Below are positions 17,410-25,703 of a DNA stretch of 64,000 nt, one piece after another. The first letter of the stretch is position 1. Each line of letters opens with the position of its first letter. Source of the stretch: Streptomyces alanosinicus (GTDB taxonomy: Bacteria; Actinomycetota; Actinomycetes; Streptomycetales; Streptomycetaceae). The notes under the pieces were generated by a model that saw nothing but the letters and a program-made list of their open reading frames with translations, was not told where the DNA came from and made no database searches. The position numbers were made by a program, and so were the translations under genes. The stretch spans positions 1 to 64,000 of the forward strand of contig NZ_BMVG01000023.1 of the NCBI RefSeq assembly GCF_014650595.1, read 5' to 3'.

Positions 17410-19004
17410 GCCGCCCCGCGCTTCTGGACGGCGGGCCCGCCCGCACTCCCGCCGCTGCCACGCTCTCCGAGGCCCTGGAACAGACCGCAGCCCGCCACGG
17501 CCGGCAGGAAATCGTCCACCTCCACGAAAACGGCACCCGCACCGCCTACACCTACACCCAGCTCCTGGACCGCGCCCGACGCGTCCTTGCCGGTCTGCGT
17601 ATCACCCATACCCGTCCCAGTGACGTCCTTTTGCTGGACATCAGTGATCCTGCCGAACTGATCTGCGCCTACTGGGCGTGCATCCTCGGCGGCTTCATCC
17701 CTCTGCCGGTAGCGGCAACCCCCGGTCTGGCGGCACAGGTGTGGTCCCTGTACGGGTGTCCCCGGATCGTCACCGGAACCGGCCGTACCCCGCCCGAGGA
17801 CACCTCCGCCTGGGCCGGCGACATGGCAGGTCTGCTGCGCAACACACCCGACGCGCGACATCACCGGGCCGATCCCGGGGATGTCGCCGTCCTCCTGCTC
17901 ACCTCCGGCTCCACCGGCACCCCCAAGGCGGTAGCCCTCACCCACGCCAACATCCTGGCGCGCAGCGCGGCCACCGCCCACACCAACCGTCTCGACCACC
18001 GTCAGCGCACCCTGAACTGGATGCCGCTCGACCACGTCGGCGGCCTGGTCATGTTCCACACCCGTGACACCTGCCTCGGCGCCTACCAGGTCCACGCGCC
18101 CCAGCAGTGGATCCTCGACCAGCCGCTGCGCTGGCTGGAAGCCGCCCACACCCACCGCATCAGCTGCACCTGGGCGCCCAACTATGCGTTCGCGCTCGTC
18201 AACGACGCTGTCGGGCATGTCACCGGACATCCCTGGGATCTCAGCCGCCTCACGTACATCATGAACGGCGGGGAACCCGTCCACGCCGAGGTGATTCACC
18301 GCTTCCAGCAGCTGCTGGCTCCCCACGGCCTGCCCACGGACGCCATGTATCCGGGATGGGGGATGTCGGAGACATCCTCGGGGGTCACCGACTGCCGGTT
18401 CAGTGAGCACACCGAGGGCCGCTACGTGCCCGTCGGCCGCCCCCAGCCAGGCACCCGTATCCGTATCACCGCCGACGACAGCACCGTCGTCACACAGAAC
18501 ACGGTGGGCCACGTCCAGGTCAGCGGCGCTGCCGTCTCCCACGGCTACTACCAGAACCCGCAGCAGAACAAGCAGTCCTTCACCTCGGACGGCTGGTTCA
18601 AGACCGGTGACCTCGGCTACATCAGCGACGGCGTCCTGACCGTCACCGGCCGCGCCGACGATCAGATCACCATCGCCGGGGTCACCTACCACGGCCACGA
18701 AATAGAAGCCTCCGTGGAGGAACTCGGCTTCGTCCACCCCACCTACACCGTCGCCACCCCGGTCACGACCTCCGCCGGTGAAGGACTCGCCGTCTTCTTC
18801 CACCCCCGCACAACCCCTACCACCGACGACCTGGAAGCACTTCGCACCCTGCTGGCCGAACGCTTCCGCATCACGGGCGCCCACCTGCTGGCCGTCGGCA
18901 AGGACGACATTCCCAAGACCGGGATCGGAAAGCTGCGCCGCGCCCCCCTGAGGGAACGCTTCGAAGCCTCCACCCACCCCACCTGGACACCCGTCCTCCA
19001 CTAG
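17406..19004 (+). CDS. AMP-forming acyl/aryl ligase (adenylation enzyme)
   Basis: The 532-residue stand-alone adenylating enzyme carries the ANL motifs in order: LLLTSGSTGTPKAVALTHAN (A3, P-loop), GWGMSETSS (A5), GWFKTGDLGYISDGVLTVTGR (A7/A8), then the C-terminal lysine in DIPKTGIGKLRR (A10). Helices and WAPNYAFAL resemble fatty-acyl-AMP ligases. No carrier protein domain is fused and none lies nearby, so the activated acid may go to CoA or an amine. GTG 17406 overlaps the transporter stop. It is the last gene of the main operon, followed by strong hairpins. Confidence 0.85.
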   Translation: MSRPALLDGGPARTPAAATLSEALEQTAARHGRQEIVHLHENGTRTAYTYTQLLDRARRVLAGLRITHTRPSDVLLLDISDPAELICAYWACILGGFIPLPVAATPGLAAQVWSLYGCPRIVTGTGRTPPEDTSAWAGDMAGLLRNTPDARHHRADPGDVAVLLLTSGSTGTPKAVALTHANILARSAATAHTNRLDHRQRTLNWMPLDHVGGLVMFHTRDTCLGAYQVHAPQQWILDQPLRWLEAAHTHRISCTWAPNYAFALVNDAVGHVTGHPWDLSRLTYIMNGGEPVHAEVIHRFQQLLAPHGLPTDAMYPGWGMSETSSGVTDCRFSEHTEGRYVPVGRPQPGTRIRITADDSTVVTQNTVGHVQVSGAAVSHGYYQNPQQNKQSFTSDGWFKTGDLGYISDGVLTVTGRADDQITIAGVTYHGHEIEASVEELGFVHPTYTVATPVTTSAGEGLAVFFHPRTTPTTDDLEALRTLLAERFRITGAHLLAVGKDDIPKTGIGKLRRAPLRERFEASTHPTWTPVLH

Positions 19005-19006
19005 CC

Positions 19007-19052
19007 GGGAGGGCTGCGCGGCCCCTTGCCCCGACCACCGCGCAGCCCTCCC
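19007..19052 (+). terminator. 15-bp hairpin after the ligase gene
   Basis: GGGAGGGCTGCGCGG and its exact complement flank a 16-base loop two bases after the stop codon. No T-run follows, so it is terminator-like or a 3' stability stem. Confidence 0.65.
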
Positions 19053-19062
19053 CCTCTCCTTC

Positions 19063-19111
19063 AGGTGCGGCAGCCCCTTTTTTCCGGAACCAGCCGGAGG
19101 CTGCCGCACCT
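19063..19111. repeat. second inverted repeat before the CGNR gene
   Basis: AGGTGCGGCAGCC pairs perfectly with GGCTGCCGCACCT across a 23-base loop containing a T-run. It lies 30 bp before the CGNR gene start and could be a terminator or a leader structure for that gene. Confidence 0.5.
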
Positions 19112-19141
19112 TCCGTGTTCTCCCGCCGAAAGGTTTCCGTC

Positions 19142-19702
19142 ATGCCCCAGTACAACGACCCCCGTCCCCTGCCCGCCGAGCCCCTCGCCCTGGACCTCGT
19201 CAACACCCGTTACACCGACCCCCGGGGACACCACGACCTGATCAACACCAGGGCCGCCCTCAACCGATGGCTGCACACCTCACCCGCACTGACCCACTAT
19301 CCCGACATCTACCGTCTCAGCGACGAGTACGCGTTCACCATCATCCGTGACGCCCGCGACAGCCTCGCCCGCCTCCTCGCCCGCCCCGGCGATCCAGCAG
19401 CCCTCGAACGCTTCAACCGTCTCCTCGTCCACGGCCGCACCCGCCGCGAACTCACTCCCGCCGGCATCACCCACCACCTCGACATAGACGACCCCGCCCA
19501 CCTTCTCGGCTATCTCGCCGCCGACAACTACGTCAGCCTCATCACCGAGAAATCTCACCGCCTGCACGCCTGCGCCAACGCCTGCGGCCTGTACTTCCTG
19601 GACACCTCCCGCAACGGCACCCGCCGCTGGTGCTCCCACGACCGCTGCGGCAACCGGGTCCGTGCCGCCCGCCACTACGCCCGCAGCAAGATCCGCACGT
19701 GA
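19142..19702 (+). CDS. CGNR zinc-finger regulator (ABATE domain)
   Basis: The 186-residue protein has an N-terminal stress-response ABATE region (LALDLVNTRY) and a C-terminal CGNR zinc finger: CANACGLYFLD, then WCSHDRCGNR, whose four cysteines bind zinc. These are probable DNA-binding regulators in actinomycetes. ATG 19142 follows GAAAGG; an upstream ATG at 19115 adds only nine residues. It lies right after the cluster operon in the same direction, so it may be a second regulator of it or read independently. Confidence 0.8.
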   Translation: MPQYNDPRPLPAEPLALDLVNTRYTDPRGHHDLINTRAALNRWLHTSPALTHYPDIYRLSDEYAFTIIRDARDSLARLLARPGDPAALERFNRLLVHGRTRRELTPAGITHHLDIDDPAHLLGYLAADNYVSLITEKSHRLHACANACGLYFLDTSRNGTRRWCSHDRCGNRVRAARHYARSKIRT

Positions 19703-19712
19703 ACGGCACGAC

Positions 19713-19751
19713 GGAGCCCCTGCCGGCCGAACCGACAGGGGCTCCAGTTTT
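19713..19751 (+). terminator. intrinsic terminator after the CGNR gene
   Basis: The perfect stem GGAGCCCCTG / CAGGGGCTCC is followed by AGTTTTT, marking the right end of the cluster. Confidence 0.8.
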
Positions 19752-19871
19752 TCCGGCTGCCCGATGACGGGAATCCGCTCGGGCCGGCGCTTCATGAAGG
19801 TGATGCGCCACACCAGCTGTTCTTCCCGCACGGCCCGGTCCAGGCCGGGCAGGCGCCTTGCAGCAGGGTGT

Positions 19872-21098
19872 TCAGCCCACCGTGTCGAGCTGCCGGACCA
19901 CTTCCTCCTTCTTCTTCTCGGGTACGCCGATGGACACCGGCCGCGCCGCGATCAGCCCCGCACAGGTCTCGGGAACCGCCACGGCGAGCAGCACCAGCAG
20001 CGGCAGCGCCCAGGACCCGGTCGCGGTGTGCAGCAGACCGACAGCGAGGGGACCGGCCGCGGCCAGGAGGTAGCCGCCGGTGTTCGCCATGCCCGACAGC
20101 CGGGCGGTGGTCTCGGGATCGGGTGAGCGCAGCGTGAGCAGGGTGACCGCGAGGGGGAAGCCGCTGCCGGTGGCTATCCCGAGGACACATACCCATAGCC
20201 AGCCGGCCTCGGGCAGCAACAGGATTCCGCCCAGCCCGGTGACATGCGCGGCCAGCACGGCAAGGACCAGGGGTCGTTGACTGCGCATGCGGGCGGCTGC
20301 GACGGGAACGGCCATGCCCAGCGGGATACCGAGGGCCAGCAGCAGCGAGATCATCGCCCCGGCACTTGCGGGTGTGTAACCGCGTGCCTGCATGATCTGC
20401 GGCAGCCACGCCACCGTCGTGTAGAAGATCAGGCACACCAACCCGAGGAACGCCACGACCGACCACGCCGTCCCCGAACGCCTCAGCACCTCACCGGCGT
20501 TGCTGCGGCGGGTGGCGGAGACCGGGGCGCCTTCGTCCGCCGTCCGGCCGCCGGTGGCCCATACAACGGCTCCCAGGAGCGCCGGTGCACTCCACACGGC
20601 CAGGGCACCGCGCCATCCGCTGCTTTCGGACAGCGGGACCGCCAGAGCGGCGGCAAGAGCCCCGGAGAGCGCCATCACCAGCATCGCCACTCCCATGAAG
20701 GCGCCCTGACGTGCGGGGAAGCGTTGTTTGACCACGGCTGGGACGAGCACATTGCCGACGGCGATCCCGGCACCGGCCAGAACCGTGCCGGCGAACAGGG
20801 CGACGGCCCCGGGCAGGATCCGTACGAAGCATCCCGTGCCGATCAGGACCAGCGCTGCCGCGACCGTACGGGAGGTGCCCGCCCTGCGGGCGAGTAACGG
20901 GGTCATACCGGCGAACAGTCCCAGGCACAGCACGGGCAACGCCGCCAGGACACTGGCCGCTGCGCCCGACAGGTGAGCGTCGCGGGTGACGGATACGAGA
21001 ACGGGCGGCAGGCCGGTGATCGCCGCGCGCAGGTTCACGGTGAACAGGACAAGTTCGAGGGTCGTCTGGCGGACAGGCGGATGTTTTCGGTGTTTCAC
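19872..21098 (-). CDS. MFS transporter, CynX/NimT type
   Basis: The 408-residue product has about twelve helices. FTVNLRAAITGLPPVL near the start is typical of the CynX/NimT cyanate-nitroimidazole transporter group, as is GMANTGGYLLAAAGPLAVG late in the protein. The start is placed at GTG 21098 (VKHRKHPP) with GGGGGAAC just upstream; the in-frame extension to 21158 lies in a hairpin region. Convergent with the CGNR gene. Substrate unknown. Confidence 0.82.
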   Translation of the reverse strand: MKHRKHPPVRQTTLELVLFTVNLRAAITGLPPVLVSVTRDAHLSGAAASVLAALPVLCLGLFAGMTPLLARRAGTSRTVAAALVLIGTGCFVRILPGAVALFAGTVLAGAGIAVGNVLVPAVVKQRFPARQGAFMGVAMLVMALSGALAAALAVPLSESSGWRGALAVWSAPALLGAVVWATGGRTADEGAPVSATRRSNAGEVLRRSGTAWSVVAFLGLVCLIFYTTVAWLPQIMQARGYTPASAGAMISLLLALGIPLGMAVPVAAARMRSQRPLVLAVLAAHVTGLGGILLLPEAGWLWVCVLGIATGSGFPLAVTLLTLRSPDPETTARLSGMANTGGYLLAAAGPLAVGLLHTATGSWALPLLVLLAVAVPETCAGLIAARPVSIGVPEKKKEEVVRQLDTVG

Positions 21099-21124
21099 AA
21101 GTGTTCCCCCGGTGGCAAAAGGGC

Positions 21125-21190
21125 GAGCCGCTCCCCCACAGGGCGTCACGCATGACATAAGTCAGGCATGACATAAGGGAGGAGCGGCTC
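21125..21190 (-). repeat. hairpin enclosing two 12-bp direct repeats
   Basis: GAGCCGCTCC (21125-21134) pairs with GGAGCGGCTC (21181-21190). Inside the loop GCATGACATAAG occurs twice (21150-21161 and 21166-21177). On the minus strand it lies between the Tat-protein gene and the transporter gene, so it may be a terminator or the transporter's control region. Confidence 0.45.
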
Positions 21191-21193
21191 ACC

Positions 21194-21215
21194 GGCCCCG
21201 TCCGTCCACGGGGCC
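21194..21215 (-). terminator. hairpin after the Tat-protein gene
   Basis: The 8-bp stem GGCCCCGT / ACGGGGCC begins 11 bp after the minus-strand stop at 21227. No T-run is present. Confidence 0.45.
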
Positions 21216-21226
21216 GTCTGTACGGA

Positions 21227-22381
21227 CTAGACCGCTGCTGCGCGGACGGTCTTCTGCGCCTTGAGCTTGGAGTGGAACGGGCAGGCCAGGGAGGCGGCCG
21301 TCGCCGAGGTCGCCGAGGAGTCACCGAGGAGCTTGAGGATCTCCTGCGACAGCAGGTCGGGCTTTCCCTTGAGAGCGTCGGCCAGCTGTTGGTCGGTGGA
21401 GAAGACCATCTGGGCGGCGATGTTGTCCTGGACGATCCTCGCGAGGTTGTCCAGGGCCACGTCCACGGCGTTCGCGATCGACGGCGCCTGGCACGGCAGG
21501 TCGATCAGGTGGGAGTCCACCATGTCGGCGTCCATCAGGTGCTTGATGATGATGGAGTTCTGGTTCAGTTCGCTGGTGGTCCACATCGACAGCACGACCA
21601 CGTACAGCTCGTGCCAGTTGTCGGCGCCCACCTTGTCCTTCCAGCGGCCGAACAGATCCTTGACCGCCTCGATCTGGACTTTCGCCGCCCAGTACATGTT
21701 CGTCTTGATGTCGTCGGCGATCTTGCCGGTGAAGTCCTCGAAGCCCTTCATGTCGAAGGTGCGCCGACGGGTGATGTCGTTGGCGTAGGTCATCCCGGCG
21801 TCCAGGATGTGCGCACAGGAGACCTTCAGGTCGTCGGGCAGTCCGGCCTGTTCGAGGGTGCGGCGGGCGGTGTCCAGGTCGGTGACGAACTTCGTCAGCG
21901 GGTCGACCCAGTCCGTCTTGCCCGGTCCCGCGTAGGCGACCATCGCCAGGTCGTGCGGGTACATGTTCTTCTGCCCGTCAGGGATCCGCGCGTCGAGGTA
22001 CGGGGCGACGACGGAGAAGATCCCGAGCGGGACGTGGGCGATGGACTTCGCCAGCTTGAAAATCTCCGAGATCGGCTCTTCCACGAACCGCTGACCGCCC
22101 AGGACGAGGGTGTACTTGCCGCCCTGCATGCCGTTCTCCACGACGATGACCGGGCTGAGCTGCTGTGCGACGTTGACCCGCAGGATGTCGTAGTTGGTGC
22201 GCATGTCGGTGTCGACCTGAAGGATGTTGTCCCGCGCGGTGCGCTGGTCGGTCGAGACGTCGCCGTTGCCGGCCGGAGCCGCTGCCGGTGCGGCGTTCGC
22301 CGCCGAGGTTGTGACGTTGGTCAGGAGCGTGGCCGCCGCTGCGGTGCCGGCTCCCGCTATGAAGTTTCTGCGCGTACTCAT
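21227..22381 (-). CDS. probable Tat-exported protein of unknown function
   Basis: The 384-residue product begins MSTRRNFIAGAGTAAAATLL, a twin-arginine signal, with likely cleavage after the AANA or following Ala-rich stretch near residue 30-38. The mature part is hydrophilic and largely helical, without a motif I can name; a cysteine occurs in SCAHILDAG, in LPCQAPS and in LACPFHSKL. AAGGGGGGAACC precedes ATG 22381. Tat export suggests it folds or binds a cofactor in the cytoplasm. I do not recognise the family. Confidence 0.75.
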   Translation of the reverse strand: MSTRRNFIAGAGTAAAATLLTNVTTSAANAAPAAAPAGNGDVSTDQRTARDNILQVDTDMRTNYDILRVNVAQQLSPVIVVENGMQGGKYTLVLGGQRFVEEPISEIFKLAKSIAHVPLGIFSVVAPYLDARIPDGQKNMYPHDLAMVAYAGPGKTDWVDPLTKFVTDLDTARRTLEQAGLPDDLKVSCAHILDAGMTYANDITRRRTFDMKGFEDFTGKIADDIKTNMYWAAKVQIEAVKDLFGRWKDKVGADNWHELYVVVLSMWTTSELNQNSIIIKHLMDADMVDSHLIDLPCQAPSIANAVDVALDNLARIVQDNIAAQMVFSTDQQLADALKGKPDLLSQEILKLLGDSSATSATAASLACPFHSKLKAQKTVRAAAV

Positions 22382-22694
22382 GTCCCGGTTCCCCCCTTGG
22401 AAGTGGACGTGGTTCGGGTACTGCCGCCGCTACAGGGCGTCAGCCCTGCGCAATGGACCGCGCAGAGACCGTGACACCAGAAATTCTTCCGCTATACGGA
22501 ATTAGATTTCCGTTCTCTGCGACGGCGGCACCGAGATTAGTGGCTCGAACTAGCCGTCGAGCACCCGAAAACAGCGAACTGCCCGAAAGAGATATAAATG
22601 TCGGGTAAATCTCTACAAGTGGAGCGAATGCTGCCGCAGAAACCTCAGCAAATTCCGTCAGACGGAAAATTCCTCGCAATTTTTGCATGCAAAG
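22382..22694. other. A+T-richer intergenic stretch, no gene seen
   Basis: This gap is clearly lower in G+C than its surroundings, particularly 22470-22690. A minus-strand ORF of 87 codons (22440-22703) has no ribosome site or recognisable domain. It probably holds the promoter of the Tat-protein gene. Confidence 0.5.
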
Positions 22695-22727
22695 ATCCCC
22701 CACCGGTCAAAAAGGCCAGTAGGGGAT
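22695..22727 (-). terminator. terminator of the NAD(P)-binding gene
   Basis: On the minus strand ATCCCCTACTGG pairs with CCGGTGGGGGAT through a 9-base loop containing TTTTT, with two G-T wobbles. It is 19 bp after the stop codon and is followed by CTTTGC. Confidence 0.65.
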
Positions 22728-22746
22728 TAGATTCGGATGGAACCGG

Positions 22747-23526
22747 TCAGTACGGCGTGCACACCGCGTTATCCCTGGCGTAAATATCCAGCCACTCCGT
22801 CACCGTGGGGCCCACCATGAGGGCGGTATCCGGAGCCAGCAGCACGCCTGTACCCATCTGGCGTACCAGCGGCGCGATCGGCATGACCGCGCGCCTGTCC
22901 CTGTGCACGTCCAGGACACGACGCGTCAGTTCCGGCAGACGGATCTCCTCCGGGCCGGCCAGCTCGATCACCTCGGTCATCATGTCGGCCTCCAGCATCT
23001 CGGTGATCGCAGCCGCAACCGCCCCGGCGGCCACCGGCTGAAGCAGCATGTCCTGCACCAGGACTTGATCGGCAAAGGCGTGCACGCCAGCCGGGTTCAG
23101 CGCGAACTCGTGAAAATGACTCGCCTTCACCACCGTGGTCGGAAGATCGTGGGCATGCGCGATCGCCTCCTTCTCCCGCTTGGCGAGATAGGGCGCGAAC
23201 GCGTCGAACGCCGCGTGCTCGACCCCCAGGACCGACACCGAGATCAGCCGGTACGCCCCCATGACGTACGCCGCCTCCAGTAGACGCTCAGCCGCTTCAC
23301 GCACCTCCGAGCGCAGCTCCTCACCGTCAGCAAGACCACGCGGACGTGGATCGGAGGCATCGATCACGACATCAACCCCGTCCAGTGCCGCGTCCAGCCC
23401 CCGCCCGGTGACCAGATCCACCCCGTGATACCGGGCGATCGGCGTGACGATGTGCCCGGCACAGGTGACCCGCCGGATCAGATGCGAACCCAGAACGCCG
23501 GTGGACCCGGCAATGGCGACATGCAT
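22747..23526 (-). CDS. NAD(P)-binding protein (NmrA-like atypical SDR)
   Basis: The 259-residue protein opens MHVAIAGSTGVLGSHLIRR, a Rossmann GxTGxxG motif. It continues with VDVVIDASDPRPR and TTVVKASHFHEFA, usual for NmrA/complex I NDUFA9-like atypical reductases. ATG 23526 is preceded by GGGGGG at 8 bases; a GTG three codons upstream is also possible. Monocistronic, with its own terminator. Substrate unknown. Confidence 0.78.
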   Translation of the reverse strand: MHVAIAGSTGVLGSHLIRRVTCAGHIVTPIARYHGVDLVTGRGLDAALDGVDVVIDASDPRPRGLADGEELRSEVREAAERLLEAAYVMGAYRLISVSVLGVEHAAFDAFAPYLAKREKEAIAHAHDLPTTVVKASHFHEFALNPAGVHAFADQVLVQDMLLQPVAAGAVAAAITEMLEADMMTEVIELAGPEEIRLPELTRRVLDVHRDRRAVMPIAPLVRQMGTGVLLAPDTALMVGPTVTEWLDIYARDNAVCTPY

Positions 23527-23807
23527 GAAAGACACCCCCCGTATCGACGCGTGTAGATCGTTGACTGGCTCCCGACCAGTACACGCCGAGCAGTCTCACG
23601 CATGGACACCCGGATACGGATCTGGCGAAAGCCACGAAGACACGCCCCACCCGATCAAGGAAAGTTCCGACTCACACCCCGGAGATGCCCAGCCGGCTGC
23701 GACCGCGCCTCCGACATCGTTGTCGAAGGCGCGGCCTGCCCGGGGCGCGGCCCTACGGGATGCAGCAAGCCCCGAGGGGGCACCGGATGGCGGGGAGTGC
23801 GGTCGGC

Positions 23808-24725
23808 CTACGGCGCGTAGACGGCGTCACTGCCGTACAGCTCCCTGGTGAACGCGGAGACATCGGCACTGCGATCGGCGCCGTCGAGGTTGTACGTCAG
23901 ATAGACGCCGTACCCTTCGTCGACCGTGCGGCGGGCGAGGTCGGCGGTCGTGCTCTGCGAGGTCCCGCCGATCTCGACGGCCGCCGGCGACAGCTTCGAC
24001 TTGGGCAGTGCGATGCCGGGGACCTGCCAGGTGCCGTAATACGGGTTCCAGGCGTAGTCGAACGTGGACGAGACGTCGACGCCGCCGTAGGACAGGCGCG
24101 ACGCGGCCGGGCCGATGTTGTAGAGGCTGATGATCTTGTCCGGCATGTCGGCGCGCAGTGCCGACACCAGATACACGAACGAGCTGTCGTTGGGCTGGCC
24201 GGTGCCATTGTTGCCGTACTCGGCGTACTCGTCGTCGAAGTCGATGCCGTCGAGGCCGTACGCGGCCACGGTGTCCGACAGTTGTTTCGCGAACGCCGAA
24301 GCCGCCTGCTGGGACGGGAAGTTGGCGAAGCCCGCGCCCTGATGGTTGCCGAGCACCGAGAGGACGACCTTGATGCCCTTCTGCTGCAACGGCCGTATCT
24401 GCGTGGCGGCGTTGTCGAGGACGCGTTGCACGTTCTCGTTGAAGTACAGGGTTGCCGCCTTCGCGCCCGTGTCGTAGTTGATGTTCGCCGCGAAGATCAC
24501 GGCGACGTCGAAGACGTTGCCGCCGCCGTTGGCGAGGGTGTACTTGCCGACGTTCAGCATGCTGCTGTTGTTCACCTCGACGTACGCCACCGAGGTCGGT
24601 CCTTGTTTCGCGGGAGCGGGGGCCGCTGCCGCGCCGGTCGTGGCGGTCGCGCCGAAGGCGAGGGCCGTGACGGCCGAGAGCGCGAGCGCGGCCCTCCGTA
24701 CTCTGCTCCGCACCAGAGTCAACAT
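23808..24725 (-). CDS. endo-beta-N-acetylglucosaminidase H-type (GH18)
   Basis: The 305-residue secreted enzyme is very close, by my recall of the sequence, to Streptomyces plicatus endoglycosidase H. It has a Sec signal peptide (residues 1 to about 36), PTSVAYVEVNNSSMLNVGKY, LSVLGNHQGAGFANFPSQQA, the GH18 catalytic motif DGIDFDDEYAEYGNNG with acid/base Glu166, and a C-terminal FTRELYGSDAV. EndoH cuts between the two core GlcNAc residues of high-mannose and hybrid N-glycans. The start is ATG 24725 with GGGAGA upstream; the longer frame to 24773 lacks a site. It lies between an NmrA-like gene and a TetR gene, without an obvious operon. Confidence 0.95.
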   Translation of the reverse strand: MLTLVRSRVRRAALALSAVTALAFGATATTGAAAAPAPAKQGPTSVAYVEVNNSSMLNVGKYTLANGGGNVFDVAVIFAANINYDTGAKAATLYFNENVQRVLDNAATQIRPLQQKGIKVVLSVLGNHQGAGFANFPSQQAASAFAKQLSDTVAAYGLDGIDFDDEYAEYGNNGTGQPNDSSFVYLVSALRADMPDKIISLYNIGPAASRLSYGGVDVSSTFDYAWNPYYGTWQVPGIALPKSKLSPAAVEIGGTSQSTTADLARRTVDEGYGVYLTYNLDGADRSADVSAFTRELYGSDAVYAP

Positions 24726-24931
24726 CGTTGATCGGTCTCCCATCGCATGGAGCGGCGCCCGACCTCTCCGCAAGCGCCGAGTGAGCCCCCCGATCTTTCC
24801 GCTCCCGCGACCGAATCCCCAGAACCACGAGAGAACTCTTCACGACTCCCACGCACATCGCGCCACCAGGGAGCTGTCCGGCGGTCAGCCAACGGCCCCG
24901 GTGTCGCGCAGGGCCGGCACAAGGGGGAGGG

Positions 24932-25525
24932 CTACGGCGCAGGCCGCTTGCCGGGCGGTTCCCAGCCGTGCGTGAGGATGTCGAAGATTGCCTCGACGGC
25001 GGCTCGGCGGTCCTGCCGACCGCGAGCGAGGGCCGGGATGTCGAGGACGAATCGAGCAAGAGCCACACATGCGAGGTCGTCGTGGTCCACGCCGACCTCG
25101 TCGGCGATGGCTGCGCTGAGGCTGTCGGTGTACCGGGTCCACATGCGTTCGGCGTACGCGCGCAGCACCGGCGTGGAGTCCACCAGGTGCGTGAACTCGG
25201 CCGCCTGAGGATGTTCCTCGATCGAGGGCCAGGTGTCGAGGATGTGCAGTCGGAGGGCGTCGAGGATGCTCTGACCGGAGGGTCGCTCGCGCACCGCGGC
25301 GATCAGTGCTGACTCCCGGTCCTGGTCCTGGTCGAATACCAGCGCTTCCTTACCGCTGAAGTGCTTGAACACCGTAGCGGTCGACACGTCGGCGGCGTCG
25401 GCGATGTCACGGATGCCTACTTGGTCGTAGCCACGCTCCAGGAAGAGCTGCAGTGCGGCGTCGGCGATTGCCTGCCGGGTGGCCGCCTTCTTGCGGTCGC
25501 GGCGGCTGACAGGGGGCACAGTCAT
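24932..25525 (-). CDS. TetR family transcriptional regulator
   Basis: The 197-residue protein has the TetR N-terminal domain (RKKAATRQAIADAALQLFLERGYDQVGIRDIADAADVSTATVFKHF, residues about 11-55), where the last part is the recognition helix. A helical C-terminal domain follows (TWPSIEEHPQAAEFTHLVDS). It is divergent from a TetX-like monooxygenase gene across 178 bp, a typical arrangement in which the repressor controls the oxygenase and itself. The inducer is unknown. Confidence 0.85.
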   Translation of the reverse strand: MTVPPVSRRDRKKAATRQAIADAALQLFLERGYDQVGIRDIADAADVSTATVFKHFSGKEALVFDQDQDRESALIAAVRERPSGQSILDALRLHILDTWPSIEEHPQAAEFTHLVDSTPVLRAYAERMWTRYTDSLSAAIADEVGVDHDDLACVALARFVLDIPALARGRQDRRAAVEAIFDILTHGWEPPGKRPAP

Positions 25526-25703
25526 GGTGAGAGTCTATCCCATAGTCGAACCCATCGCTAAGTTGATTCGTTGCACTTTTCTTCTTGTTCTGATTTTATG
25601 AGGTTGCGAGCACCTGACCGGCGGCTTCGGAGTGTCCCGCCCCGCTCTGTTCGCCCGATGACTCCTCTTCATGACTCCTCTTCGCCAGCTGGAAGGAACA
25701 ACC

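Noticed and set aside
17085..19109. 674-codon minus-strand frame over the transporter and ligase genes
   Set aside because: Antisense to ANL motifs and MFS helices; shadow composition.
22440..22703. 87-codon minus-strand frame in the AT-richer gap
   Set aside because: No ribosome site and no recognisable domain; it overlaps the terminator of the upstream gene.
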